Assembly: GCF_030068605.1 (NCBI RefSeq)
Contig: NZ_JASJOU010000014.1
Coordinates: 124,001 to 188,000, forward strand
Reading direction: 5' to 3'
Origin: Xanthocytophaga agilis
GTDB lineage: Bacteria; Bacteroidota; Bacteroidia; Cytophagales; 172606-1
Length of the DNA stretch: 64,000 nucleotides
The position numbers and the translations under genes are program-made. The notes below the pieces were generated by a model that saw nothing but the letters and a program-made list of their open reading frames with translations, had not been told where the DNA came from and made no database searches. Numbering within the stretch: the first letter of the stretch is position 1; each line of letters opens with the position of its first letter. Positions 8,653-18,292 of this stretch are shown here, piece by piece.

Positions 8653-10110
8653 CTATTTACCTGTGGCAAGTTGTAATATTTGTATAACAGCCGGTTCAGT
8701 CAGTTTTAAAAAGCTTCCAGGGGCAATACCCATCCAGAATACCAGCACTACCAGCGGAAACAGGACAGCTGATTCTGTAAGGGTAATATCTGTTACTTTC
8801 TCAGTCCAGTGATTTTGCTCACCAAACATAACTCCCTGAAACATTTTAAGCATATATACAGCTCCGAAGATAATAGTCAGACCTGCGATAGCTCCATACC
8901 AGTGATTGAACTCATATACTCCTGATAAAAGAAGAAACTCTCCTACGAATCCGTTGGTAAGAGGCAATGCCACACTACCCAGCATCAATATCATAAAGAA
9001 AACTGTCAGGACAGGTGTATTTTGTGTAATACCTCCCATTCTGTCAATATCACGTGTCCGAAGACGGCGTTGAATAATCTCTGCTACGAAGAATAAGCCC
9101 ACTACGTTGATACCATGTGCCAGCATTTGAATAACGGCTCCCTGCATACCTTTTAATGTTAATGAAAACACCCCTGCTGCCATTAAACCAACGTGCGCAA
9201 AAGAAGAATAGGCTAATAGTTTTTTTAGATCTTTTTGCTGAATGGCAATAATTGAGCCGTAGATAATTCCAATAATAGAAAGAATAATAACTGTAGTACT
9301 CCATTGTGCTACACCTGCTGGTACGATAGGCAGTAACCAGCGAATAACACCATAAATACCCATTTTCAACATAATCCCTGACAACAGCATTGTAGCTGGT
9401 GTAGGAGATTCTGTATAGGTATCAGGCTGCCAGGTATGGAATGGGAAAATTGGCATTTTAATGGCAAATGCAATAAATAAAGCCCAGAATACCCAGCTTT
9501 GAGTATGAGAATCTAATGCTACTTTGTAAATATCTGCAATAGCTGAAGAATGATTACCTGGTGTCTGCATATACAGGTATACCAATGCTACCAGCATAAA
9601 AAGACTACCAAAAATGGTATAGATAAAGAACTTGAATGTGATAGCAATTCTTTTTTCTCCACCCCAGATTGCTGCCAGGAAATACACTGGAATAAGAGCC
9701 GCTTCCCAGAACAGATAGAATACGAAGGCATCCTGACTAGTAAATACACCTACCAGTGCTGCTTCCATAAGCAATATAAGTGCATAGAATGCAGAAGAAT
9801 GATTGTAAGAATATCCAAACGTAGAAAGAACAATCAGTGGTGTAAGAATAGTGGTCAGCAATACCAGTAACATGCTGATACCATCCATGCCTCCGCTAAA
9901 ATGAACGCCCAGAGAGGCTATCCATGGATAATCGTAGGCAAACTGAGGCGTAACTGTATCTGGAGAGAACTGGGTAATGGCAAAAAGGGCCACTGCAAGT
10001 TCCGCGAGTGCTACTACAAATGCTATCGTTTTTGTTATTTCCCCTTTGATAAATGGTAATAACAAGGATGCAATTGCCGGAATTAAAATTAATGAAAGAG
10101 TAAGCATCAA
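8653..10110 (-). CDS. nuoM: NADH-quinone oxidoreductase subunit M
   Basis: 485 residues, polytopic antiporter-like proton-pumping subunit. Family segments include FYLFWEAALIPVYFLAAIWG (TM5 Glu), AIKMPIFPFHTWQPDTYTES (TM7 Lys) and LKKLLAYSSFAHVGLMAAGV. Normal length. It lies between nuoL (86-bp gap) and nuoN in the standard order. Confidence 0.97.
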   Translation of the reverse strand: MMLTLSLILIPAIASLLLPFIKGEITKTIAFVVALAELAVALFAITQFSPDTVTPQFAYDYPWIASLGVHFSGGMDGISMLLVLLTTILTPLIVLSTFGYSYNHSSAFYALILLMEAALVGVFTSQDAFVFYLFWEAALIPVYFLAAIWGGEKRIAITFKFFIYTIFGSLFMLVALVYLYMQTPGNHSSAIADIYKVALDSHTQSWVFWALFIAFAIKMPIFPFHTWQPDTYTESPTPATMLLSGIMLKMGIYGVIRWLLPIVPAGVAQWSTTVIILSIIGIIYGSIIAIQQKDLKKLLAYSSFAHVGLMAAGVFSLTLKGMQGAVIQMLAHGINVVGLFFVAEIIQRRLRTRDIDRMGGITQNTPVLTVFFMILMLGSVALPLTNGFVGEFLLLSGVYEFNHWYGAIAGLTIIFGAVYMLKMFQGVMFGEQNHWTEKVTDITLTESAVLFPLVVLVFWMGIAPGSFLKLTEPAVIQILQLATGK

Positions 10111-10196
10111 TAATCGTTTTGTGTTTACACTTTTAACGTAAACCGTTAAAAAATCGAATATTTTTAGTTTGAGTAAGCATTCTTCTAGATTCAGTG

Positions 10197-12125
10197 TTAT
10201 CTGAACAGAAAGCCCCAGAAGTTAACCAATAGAATTACTACAATGCCTATAACCATAGCAAATACATAAAACCCTGTTGTTCCTGTCTGGAAGCGGCGTG
10301 TCAGGTTACTGAGTTGTTTTACCAGTTTGCCTATACCATTTACCAATAAATCAATGACAAAGAATTCAAATACCTGATAGAAGAAATAGGATAAAGCAGA
10401 GATAGGCTTTATAAACAGCATATCATAAATTTCATCCACATAGTACTTGTTGTAAATAACTTTTTGCACTATAGGAATAGGAGTCCCTTCTTCTGCTGGA
10501 ACTGTATTGCGGGATATATACATCACATAAGCGATGATCAGAGACAATATAGCAACCCCTACAGAAACCCCCATAAGCATAAATTCTTCAGAGTGAGATA
10601 GATGTGCATGATGGAAAGCTTCTGGACTAGCTTGTTTTGCATTCGCAAACAGAGGTTCCATGAAATTCGCCAACCAAGCTTGTCCACCAAAAATTTCAGG
10701 GAAATTGATAAATCCACCAATAACAGATAACACTGCCAGAATCATTAATGGAAGAGTCATAGAGATTGGAGACTCATGCAGGTGTTCTCTTTGATAATCT
10801 GTTCCCCGGAACGTACCATGGAATGTCAGGAAGAACATCCGGAACATATAGAAAGAAGTCATTGCTGCACCTAATACGCCTAATCCCCACATAAGCGGGC
10901 TGTGCATATATACATTCATCAGGATTTCGTCTTTGGAGAAGAATCCTGATAGTGGCAACACAGCTGTAATAGCGATGGTACCTAAAAGGAAGGTAATCCA
11001 TGTAATTCTCAGGCTTTTGCTCAATCCACCCATATGGCGTATATCCTGCTCATCACTCATGGCGTGAATTACACTACCTGCACCCAGGAATAACAAAGCT
11101 TTAAAGAATGCGTGTGTAATAACATGGAACATTGAAGCACTATAAGCCATTACACCTAAGCCCATAAACATATAGCCTAGCTGACTAACTGTAGAGTAAG
11201 CCAGTACTTTTTTAATATCATTCTGAAAAATACCGATAGATGCTGCTAATAAAGCTGTAGCTAATCCGATAATTCCAACCCATTCAAGTGTTGCTGGAGC
11301 TAATGTATAAAGGACATTGGAACGAATCACCATATAAATACCTGCTGTAACCATGGTTGCAGCATGGATCAGAGCTGAAACAGGAGTAGGGCCTGCCATG
11401 GCATCTGGCAGCCATGTATACAATGGAATCTGAGCTGATTTACCCATTGCACCAACAAATAGAAATGCTGTAATCATTGTCAGAGTTGCAGTATCTACAG
11501 ATGCTGCCCGACCAAAGATTTCACTATATTCAACACTGCCAAAATGTGCAATAATAAGGAAGATTCCCAATAAGAAACCAAGATCACCAATCCGGTTCAT
11601 GACAAATGCCTTGCGGGCTGCATTTCCATAACTTTTGTTTTTGTTCCAGAATCCAATCAACAAATAGGAACATAATCCTACACCTTCCCAGCCAAAGAAC
11701 ATAATAACATAGTTGGAGCCCATTACCAGCAGAAGCATTGAAAAGATAAACAGATTCAGGAAGGCAAAAAACTTTCCGAATCCCTCATCGTGATGCATAT
11801 ATCCACTGGAATACAGATGAATCAATGTTCCTACTCCTGTTACAACCAATAACATCAATAGTGACAACTGGTCAATCAGGAATGAAAAAGAGATATGAAA
11901 ATCACCTACCGCCAGCCAGTTAAAGGCTGTCACGGTAATAGGTTGACTATTGTTGCTTAAGAAATAGTTGAACGTATAAATGGATAAAAGGAACGATCCT
12001 AGTACCGTTGCTGTTCCAACAATACTGGCAAGTCCTTTGCTGATTTTTCGAAAACCTAACCCATTGATGATAAAGCCCAGTAAAGGCAACAATGGGATAA
12101 GGAGTACACTAGTAGATATATTCAT
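10197..12125 (-). CDS. nuoL: NADH-quinone oxidoreductase subunit L
   Basis: 642 residues, the most distal antiporter-like subunit of complex I, with a long C-terminal lateral helix region (about 490-642). Core motifs: FFGWEGVGLCSYLLIGFW, KSAQIPLYTWLPDAMAGPTP and KKVLAYSTVSQLGYMFMGLG. The final hydrophobic segment (about 618-640) would anchor the lateral helix. Downstream of nuoK by 102 bp. Confidence 0.97.
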   Translation of the reverse strand: MNISTSVLLIPLLPLLGFIINGLGFRKISKGLASIVGTATVLGSFLLSIYTFNYFLSNNSQPITVTAFNWLAVGDFHISFSFLIDQLSLLMLLVVTGVGTLIHLYSSGYMHHDEGFGKFFAFLNLFIFSMLLLVMGSNYVIMFFGWEGVGLCSYLLIGFWNKNKSYGNAARKAFVMNRIGDLGFLLGIFLIIAHFGSVEYSEIFGRAASVDTATLTMITAFLFVGAMGKSAQIPLYTWLPDAMAGPTPVSALIHAATMVTAGIYMVIRSNVLYTLAPATLEWVGIIGLATALLAASIGIFQNDIKKVLAYSTVSQLGYMFMGLGVMAYSASMFHVITHAFFKALLFLGAGSVIHAMSDEQDIRHMGGLSKSLRITWITFLLGTIAITAVLPLSGFFSKDEILMNVYMHSPLMWGLGVLGAAMTSFYMFRMFFLTFHGTFRGTDYQREHLHESPISMTLPLMILAVLSVIGGFINFPEIFGGQAWLANFMEPLFANAKQASPEAFHHAHLSHSEEFMLMGVSVGVAILSLIIAYVMYISRNTVPAEEGTPIPIVQKVIYNKYYVDEIYDMLFIKPISALSYFFYQVFEFFVIDLLVNGIGKLVKQLSNLTRRFQTGTTGFYVFAMVIGIVVILLVNFWGFLFR

Positions 12126-12227
12126 AAGTTAATGTGCTGATAAGGCACAGTACAGATCAATATGCTTGAATAAATTCGAATGAGATGTCAAAAAATGGTT
12201 GTTCTTTTTCAGAAAATAGAAAGAACA

Positions 12228-12554
12228 TTACCACTTTAATTTGTTTAGGATACCAACATCCACGCTTTTCAGATTTCTGTAAAGCATTACAATAATGGCC
12301 AGACCTACAGAAACCTCTGCAGCAGCTACTACCATAATGAAAAATACAAATATCTGTCCTTGTGGATCTGAACGATATGCTGAAAATGAAGTGAATAACA
12401 GGTTTACTGCATTGAGCATAAGTTCAACACACATCAATACAATCAGGGCATTCCGGCGTATCAGCACACCTACTACTCCAATACAAAAGAGAAGAGTAGA
12501 AAAGTAGATATACCAGTTTAGCGGGATCGTTTTAATAACATCAGGTACTTCCAT
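12228..12554 (-). CDS. nuoK: NADH-quinone oxidoreductase subunit K
   Basis: 108 residues and three transmembrane helices. The conserved membrane glutamates are in [16 protein letters not shown] (TM2) and [13 protein letters not shown] (TM3). Normal length for NuoK. Between nuoJ (58-bp gap) and nuoL. Confidence 0.96.
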   Translation of the reverse strand: MEVPDVIKTIPLNWYIYFSTLLFCIGVVGVLIRRNALIVLMCVELMLNAVNLLFTSFSAYRSDPQGQIFVFFIMVVAAAEVSVGLAIIVMLYRNLKSVDVGILNKLKW

Positions 12555-12612
12555 TTATCTAAAGTAATTAATGACAGAGAGAAAGAACTAATTTTGGAAA
12601 GTATGTGCACTA

Positions 12613-13116
12613 TTAAATTGTAGGCTCACCTGGATCACGTTTACCTAACATGATGGCGCCAACCATAGCAACCAGAAATAAAACAGAAGCTAATTCAAAA
12701 GGAAGTAGGAAATCGCTGAATAATACTTTTCCCAGGTTTTCTACCATACCAATTTGAGAATTAACTTCAGAACCAGGCTGGGCATCTGCTTTTACTAAAG
12801 CACCCAATAATACAGCAAGTAATATCAGACCCGATATTACTGCAGCAAACTTAACGGCAATAGGTTTCTGAACTTCAGTTTCCCTTCGCAGATTAAGAAA
12901 CATAATCACAAAAAGGAAAAGTACCATGATGGCACCTGCATAGACAATAATGTTCACTACTGCCAGAAACTGTGCATTCAGTAACAGATAATGTCCCGAT
13001 AATGCAAAGAATGTAATAATCAGATAGAGAACACTATGGATAGGGTTGCGGGAAAACACAACCATACTGGCACTGATAACTGCAAGGAAAAGTAAAAACC
13101 AGAATACGTGTATCAT
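12613..13116 (-). CDS. nuoJ: NADH-quinone oxidoreductase subunit J
   Basis: 167 residues with five predicted membrane helices. Conserved pattern: NPIHSVLYLIITFFALSG early, AQFLAVVNIIVYAGAIMVLF (the pi-bulge helix of TM3), and a short C-terminus MLGKRDPGEPTI. It follows nuoI after an unusually long 197-bp gap that contains a hairpin. Confidence 0.96.
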   Translation of the reverse strand: MIHVFWFLLFLAVISASMVVFSRNPIHSVLYLIITFFALSGHYLLLNAQFLAVVNIIVYAGAIMVLFLFVIMFLNLRRETEVQKPIAVKFAAVISGLILLAVLLGALVKADAQPGSEVNSQIGMVENLGKVLFSDFLLPFELASVLFLVAMVGAIMLGKRDPGEPTI

Positions 13117-13262
13117 AGAATAAGAAATCAGAATTCAGAAGACTGTAATCAGATGCTGTTACAGGCAAATAAACTGCTGTAGAGAAGTTGCTCAACTTCG
13201 TAAATGAAAGCAGGCTGCCTATTTACAACCCGCGCAAAAATAATAGGTTTTTTCAAATAGGA

Positions 13263-13290
13263 ACCGCACTGTTAAGAAAACCAGTGCGGT
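13263..13290 (-). promoter_or_regulatory. Hairpin in the nuoI-nuoJ gap
   Basis: ACCGCACTG (13263-13271) pairs perfectly with CAGTGCGGT (13282-13290). Downstream on the coding strand only a weak T-run follows, so this may be a partial terminator or an RNA processing/stability element rather than a full stop. The nuoI-nuoJ gap is the longest in the operon. Confidence 0.6.
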
Positions 13291-13313
13291 ATAAGAAAAT
13301 TTTACGTAAGTTT

Positions 13314-13850
13314 TCAACTTTTTACGCCAGTATATTTCTGAATGCCGGTTGTTGCCCGATCATCCATCTTCTCTACCAGTCGGTCTTTGCCAAAAATTAC
13401 TTGCTCACGGTCAACAAAGGCAGGGGCAATTTTATCAGGTTGCAGGAAGATCGCAGCTTTGGGACAAGCTTCTTCACACAAACCACAGAATATACAACGA
13501 AGCATATTAATCTCATATACAGCTGCATATTTCTCTTCTCTGTATAGTTTTTCCTCTCCTGGCTTCCGTTCAGCTGCGGTCATGGATATAGCCTCTGCAG
13601 GACATGCAACTGCACACAAACCACAGGCTGTACAACGTTCACGGCCTTGTTCATCTCTTTTCAGTACATGTAAACCCCGAAAAATAGAACTGAATGGACG
13701 CTGTTCTTCCGGATAATTAATGGTAGCCTTCTTCTTAAAGAAGTGCTTTATAGTAATACCCAAACCGGTAGCAATAGCAGGGATATACAACCGCTCCGCT
13801 ACCGTCATTGGACTATTATCAATTTGTTTTGCTCTATTGGTTAACTTCAT
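13314..13850 (-). CDS. nuoI: NADH-quinone oxidoreductase subunit I
   Basis: 178 residues carrying the two [4Fe-4S] clusters N6a and N6b. The ligands are in CTACGLCAVACPAEA and CIFCGLCEEACPKAA. The amphipathic N-terminal helix region (about 10-30) that docks to the membrane arm is present. 98 bp after nuoH. Confidence 0.97.
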   Translation of the reverse strand: MKLTNRAKQIDNSPMTVAERLYIPAIATGLGITIKHFFKKKATINYPEEQRPFSSIFRGLHVLKRDEQGRERCTACGLCAVACPAEAISMTAAERKPGEEKLYREEKYAAVYEINMLRCIFCGLCEEACPKAAIFLQPDKIAPAFVDREQVIFGKDRLVEKMDDRATTGIQKYTGVKS

Positions 13851-13948
13851 ATCATATGCTAGTTTAACAATTACAGATAAGCTATTTCTGTAATCGAAAG
13901 AATTTATAACATTCTATTATCTGGTATACACCAGGTTATATCTTGTAT

Positions 13949-15094
13949 TTAAGCTCTTTGAGCCCGTAATTCTTTTTTCTGAGATGCAGATGCCTGTATT
14001 ACAGCAATAGCTATTACTATTAATACTGCCACCCATGATAACCATCTCATTTCCAGCAAAATTCCAGCGCCTGTAAGGATTACATTCAGAATAGCTGCAG
14101 GAATTAAGCCTTTCCAACCCAGGTTCATCAACTGATCATAGCGAAAACGAGGTAATGTCCAGCGTACCCACATAAAGAAGAATATTCCAAACAGAATTTT
14201 TGCAAACATTACAGCAATACCTATAGCCGTTGCAATATTATGTCCTGTAGCTTCGCCTAATGAACTAATTAATTGATTTTGTACTGCATCCATTCCTGGA
14301 TAATTAAATCCACCAAAGAACAAGCATGCTGTAACTGCTGAAGAAGCAAACATGTTGATATATTCTGCAAACAGGTAGAAACCTAATTTCATACTGCTGT
14401 ACTCTGTATGGTATCCACCAATCAATTCTGTCTCGCATTCAGGTAAGTCAAATGGCGTACGGTTACATTCTGCAAAAGCACAGGTAAGGAAAATAATAAA
14501 TCCCAGAGGCTGATATAGGATATTCCAATTACCACCATGTTGGCCTTCTACAATAGTACGTAATGACAACGATCCACTCATTAATATGATAGCGATAATG
14601 GAAAGTCCCATTGCTAATTCGTAGCTTATGTTTTGAGAAGCTGCACGAACCGCGCCTAACAACGAAAATTTGTTGTTTGACGCCCATCCTCCAATCATTA
14701 ATCCATATACTCCCAGTGATACAACACCGAATACATACAGAATACCAATGTTTACTTCGATGGCCTGCACAAGTACAATATTCTCTCCTACAATAAAGCT
14801 ATCACCAAATGGTATTACTGCACTAGCCATACATGCTGTTAGCATTGCTAGTGATGGACCAAAGATGAATAACCATTTATTCGCATGTGCAGGAATAAAG
14901 TCTTCTTTAAAAAACATTTTACCTGCATCAGCCAGAGGTTGCATTAAACCACCCCAACCAGCCCGGTTAGGGCCCAATCTGTCTTGTATATATCCTGCTA
15001 CCTTACGTTCTGCCCAGGTAGAATAGGTTGCAATAAGCAACGTAATTCCAAAAATGGACAATATGATAAGTGCATTAACTATAAGAGGATCCAT
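13949..15094 (-). CDS. nuoH: NADH-quinone oxidoreductase subunit H
   Basis: 381 residues, the membrane subunit forming the quinone channel floor. Clear family blocks: ERKVAGYIQDRLGPNRAGWG, QPLADAGKMFFKEDFIP, ECNRTPFDLPECETELIGGY and the RFRYDQLMNLGWKGLIP C-terminal block. Normal order after nuoG with a 65-bp gap. The C-terminal hydrophobic segment (about 350-370) is slightly extended. Confidence 0.97.
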   Translation of the reverse strand: MDPLIVNALIILSIFGITLLIATYSTWAERKVAGYIQDRLGPNRAGWGGLMQPLADAGKMFFKEDFIPAHANKWLFIFGPSLAMLTACMASAVIPFGDSFIVGENIVLVQAIEVNIGILYVFGVVSLGVYGLMIGGWASNNKFSLLGAVRAASQNISYELAMGLSIIAIILMSGSLSLRTIVEGQHGGNWNILYQPLGFIIFLTCAFAECNRTPFDLPECETELIGGYHTEYSSMKLGFYLFAEYINMFASSAVTACLFFGGFNYPGMDAVQNQLISSLGEATGHNIATAIGIAVMFAKILFGIFFFMWVRWTLPRFRYDQLMNLGWKGLIPAAILNVILTGAGILLEMRWLSWVAVLIVIAIAVIQASASQKKELRAQRA

Positions 15095-15159
15095 TTCTAT
15101 AAAATTCAGAAGTGAGATTAAAATGAAAATTGAAGGTTCTATTCAGAACCCTCAACATA

Positions 15160-16227
15160 TTACTTGCTATCAGGTCTTACTACAATTCCTACAGGTTTCT
15201 TTTCTCCTTCTGGTAATTGTACAGGCAGGTCATCAATTTGTTTGTATTGTTGAGCTGCTTGTTTAAAGCCAAACTCAGGAATAGCCTTTTTCTCATAGTG
15301 ATTTGCTGAAATCACAGAGTGATGACTTACTTTGGCAGGACCTTCAATAACCCAGTCACTGGTTTTCTTTTTATCAAAGCGACAGGTATTGCATATAAAT
15401 TCTGTAACCTCGCCCCACTCATTTTTACGACCTGTTACCCGCAATACATCTTCTCCTTTGTACCATAACGTCACTTTTCCACTACATTTCTCATGCTCGC
15501 AATCCCGGTGAGCTGTTACGGGTTTGGTAAACCATACCCGTTGCTTAAAGCGGAATGTCTTATCTGTCAGTGCTCCAACCGGACATACATCAATCATGTT
15601 CCCTGAGAAATCATTATCAATAGCTTTGCTGATGTATGTACTGATTTCTGCATGATCCCCACGATTCAATACTCCATGTACACGTTTGTTGGTCAGTTGA
15701 TCTGCTGTAAATACGCAACGATAGCATAAAATACAGCGGTTCATATGAAGTTGGATATAAGGTCCTATATCTTCCCGTTCAAATGTACGACGCTCTTCCT
15801 CATAGCGTTGAGTACCACGGCCATGCTCAAAGGCAAAGTCCTGAAGATGACACTCGCCTGCCTGATCACAGATCGGACAATCAAGAGGGTGATTGATCAG
15901 CAAAAACTCAACTACACCTTTACGGGTTTCCAGTACTTGCTCATTTACAGTGTTTTCTACAATCATACCGTCCTGAACTGTTGTAATGCAGGAAGGTACC
16001 AGTTTAGGCATAGGGCGAGGATCTTTTGCCGAACCTGCGGTTACTTTTACCAGACATGCCCGACACTTTCCTCCTGTTCCTTTCAACGATGTATAATAGC
16101 ACATTGCAGGAGGAGCTACATGATGTCCAATCTGACGGGCAGCTTGTAAGATAGTAGTTCCTGGTGCTACCTCGACCTCAATGTTGTCGATGGTTACTTT
16201 GAATAACTGAGGGGCGGTATTTTCCAT
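15160..16227 (-). CDS. nuoG: Short NuoG-type iron-sulfur subunit of complex I
   Basis: 355 residues, versus about 900 for E. coli NuoG. Present are the N-terminal [2Fe-2S] domain (Cys in AMCYYTSLKGTGGKCRACLV and VPSC), the His-Cys [4Fe-4S] motif (NHPLDCPICDQAGECHLQDF) and the second [4Fe-4S] ligand set (NRCILCYRCVF plus DVCPVGAL). A further region with CEHEKC and CNTC keeps the start of the Mo-bis-MGD-like fold. The large molybdopterin-oxidoreductase-like C-terminal domain is missing: the protein simply ends. Short NuoG proteins of this kind are usual in Bacteroidota, so this is not a truncation by mutation. Confidence 0.94.
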   Translation of the reverse strand: MENTAPQLFKVTIDNIEVEVAPGTTILQAARQIGHHVAPPAMCYYTSLKGTGGKCRACLVKVTAGSAKDPRPMPKLVPSCITTVQDGMIVENTVNEQVLETRKGVVEFLLINHPLDCPICDQAGECHLQDFAFEHGRGTQRYEEERRTFEREDIGPYIQLHMNRCILCYRCVFTADQLTNKRVHGVLNRGDHAEISTYISKAIDNDFSGNMIDVCPVGALTDKTFRFKQRVWFTKPVTAHRDCEHEKCSGKVTLWYKGEDVLRVTGRKNEWGEVTEFICNTCRFDKKKTSDWVIEGPAKVSHHSVISANHYEKKAIPEFGFKQAAQQYKQIDDLPVQLPEGEKKPVGIVVRPDSK

Positions 16228-16343
16228 TGTTTAATTCCTCTTCAGAAATAGTTTCTTCTAAATCAAAAACTTAATAAAACAGACATACTAACAAAAGATA
16301 GTATGTCTGAATAGTATATTATAGGTACTTTCGTACTAACCTA

Positions 16344-17684
16344 CTATGCAAAAACAGCTTCTTTACGGTATACTGCACCTTTACGGGTCGCTTCTGATGG
16401 ATTTTTAATATGCCATTCGAATTCATCTCTGAAGTGACGAATAGCAGATCCTACTGGCCAAGCTGCTGCATCTCCCAAAGGACAAATTGTGTTTCCTTCA
16501 ATCTTTTTCGCTACATCCACCAGCAAATCAATATCATGCATATGACCATGACCATGCTCAATTCGGTGTAGTACTTTTTCCATCCAGCCTGTTCCTTCTC
16601 GACAAGGACTACACTGTCCACAGGATTCATGGTGATAGAATCGGGTGAAGTTCCATGTATTACGCACAATACACTGATCTTCATCAAATACAATGAATCC
16701 GCCAGAACCCAGCATAGTACCAGTTGCAAAACCCCCATCTGAGAGCGATTCATAGCTCATCAGACGAGATTCTCCATTCGCAGTTTTGGTAATAAGGTGT
16801 GCTGGCAGAATAGGTACAGAAGAACCTCCTGCTACCAATGCTTTCAGTTTCTTGCCATTGGCAATGCCACCACAATACTGGTCAGAATACAAGAACTCTT
16901 CAACAGATAATCCTAACTCAATCTCATACACACCAGGATTGTTGATATTGCCACAAGCTGAAATCAGTTTTGTTCCTGTGCTTTTGCCAATGCCAATTTT
17001 AGCATATTCATCCCCTCCATTATTGATAATCCAGCTTGTTGCAGCGATAGATTCAACGTTGTTTACTACTGTTGGACAGGCATATAAACCAGAAACAGCT
17101 GGGAACGGAGGTTTGTTACGAGGGTTTCCACGCTTGCCTTCCAGACTTTCCAGTAAGGCAGTTTCTTCTCCACAGATATAAGCCCCTCCTCCTGGATGTA
17201 CATACAGATCGAGGTTATATCCGGAGCCCAGAATGTTTTTTCCCAGTAATCCTTTAGCATAGGCTTCTGCGATAGCTTTTTCCAGAATACGGATAACAAA
17301 CATCATCTCTCCCCGTACATATATATAGGAAGTATTGGCACCCAACGCAAAGCTGGATACAATCATTCCTTCAATAAGTGTATGGGGGCTGTGCATCATT
17401 AGATAACGGTCCTTAAACGTGCCGGGCTCCGATTCATCCGCATTACATACCAGATAACGAGGTTTACCTTCAGGCTTGGCTAGGAACGACCATTTCATAC
17501 CTGTAGGGAACCCAGCTCCTCCACGTCCACGAAGTCCGGACTTCTTCACTTCTTCTACTATTGCATCAGGCGACATACTGGTCAATGCTTTTTTCACTGC
17601 CGTATATCCACCATATTTCATATATGCGTCAATTGGCTTCAGATCTTCTTTGCCAATATGTTCGGTTAGAATTTTAATACCCAT
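16344..17684 (-). CDS. nuoF: NADH-quinone oxidoreductase subunit F
   Basis: 446 residues, the NADH- and FMN-binding subunit. Motifs: GLRGRGGAGFPTGMKWSF (NADH/FMN loop), CNADESEPGTFKDR, GAYICGEETALLESLEG, and the N3 [4Fe-4S] ligand motif ESCGQCSPCREGTGW with the later Cys in TICPLGDAAAWPV. Normal length. It follows nuoE by 48 bp. Confidence 0.97.
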   Translation of the reverse strand: MGIKILTEHIGKEDLKPIDAYMKYGGYTAVKKALTSMSPDAIVEEVKKSGLRGRGGAGFPTGMKWSFLAKPEGKPRYLVCNADESEPGTFKDRYLMMHSPHTLIEGMIVSSFALGANTSYIYVRGEMMFVIRILEKAIAEAYAKGLLGKNILGSGYNLDLYVHPGGGAYICGEETALLESLEGKRGNPRNKPPFPAVSGLYACPTVVNNVESIAATSWIINNGGDEYAKIGIGKSTGTKLISACGNINNPGVYEIELGLSVEEFLYSDQYCGGIANGKKLKALVAGGSSVPILPAHLITKTANGESRLMSYESLSDGGFATGTMLGSGGFIVFDEDQCIVRNTWNFTRFYHHESCGQCSPCREGTGWMEKVLHRIEHGHGHMHDIDLLVDVAKKIEGNTICPLGDAAAWPVGSAIRHFRDEFEWHIKNPSEATRKGAVYRKEAVFA

Positions 17685-17732
17685 GGTAGTTTATATTTAT
17701 TTCAATAGAAAAACTGAAGGCCTGTAAGGTAA

Positions 17733-18257
17733 TTATACCCATTCTGTCGCAATCAGATTATCTATTTTTTCCGGAGTCAGATTTTCGTAGTAAATATAGT
17801 TTCCGTCTTCTTTTTTCAAACGTACCTGTAATACAGGTGCAAAACCACAAGCTGCCAGACATTCAACCGTTTTCAGTGTAAACATTCCATCTGAAGTGGT
17901 ACCTCCTACTTTAGTACCTAACTTATCCTCCAGATAGTCTATAATATTTTCTGCACCACGTAAACAGCAGGGACCTGTACGACATACTTCCAGAACATAT
18001 TTCCCAACAGGCTCAATCTGAAACATAGTATAGAAAGTAGCTACTTCATATACTTCAATTGGTTGAATACTAAGCAAACCTGCTACATAATCCATTACAG
18101 GAGCACTTAACCAATTCCACTCATTCTGTGCAAGGTGCAAAATAGGCAATAGTGCTGATTTCTGGCGGCCTTCCGGGTAACGAGCAATGATTTCTTGGGC
18201 TTTTTTCAGGGTTTCCGGTGAGAATTCTACTTTTTCCGGTGTATTTACCTCTGTCAT
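17733..18257 (-). CDS. nuoE: NADH-quinone oxidoreductase subunit E
   Basis: 174 residues, thioredoxin-like [2Fe-2S] (N1a) subunit. Ligands are in CRTGPCCLRG and ECLAACGFAP; the family motif EVATFYTMF lies before them. 35 bp downstream of nuoD. Confidence 0.97.
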   Translation of the reverse strand: MTEVNTPEKVEFSPETLKKAQEIIARYPEGRQKSALLPILHLAQNEWNWLSAPVMDYVAGLLSIQPIEVYEVATFYTMFQIEPVGKYVLEVCRTGPCCLRGAENIIDYLEDKLGTKVGGTTSDGMFTLKTVECLAACGFAPVLQVRLKKEDGNYIYYENLTPEKIDNLIATEWV

Positions 18258-18292
18258 ATCTCTGTTGTTAGCTGAATTTTTATACTATGATT

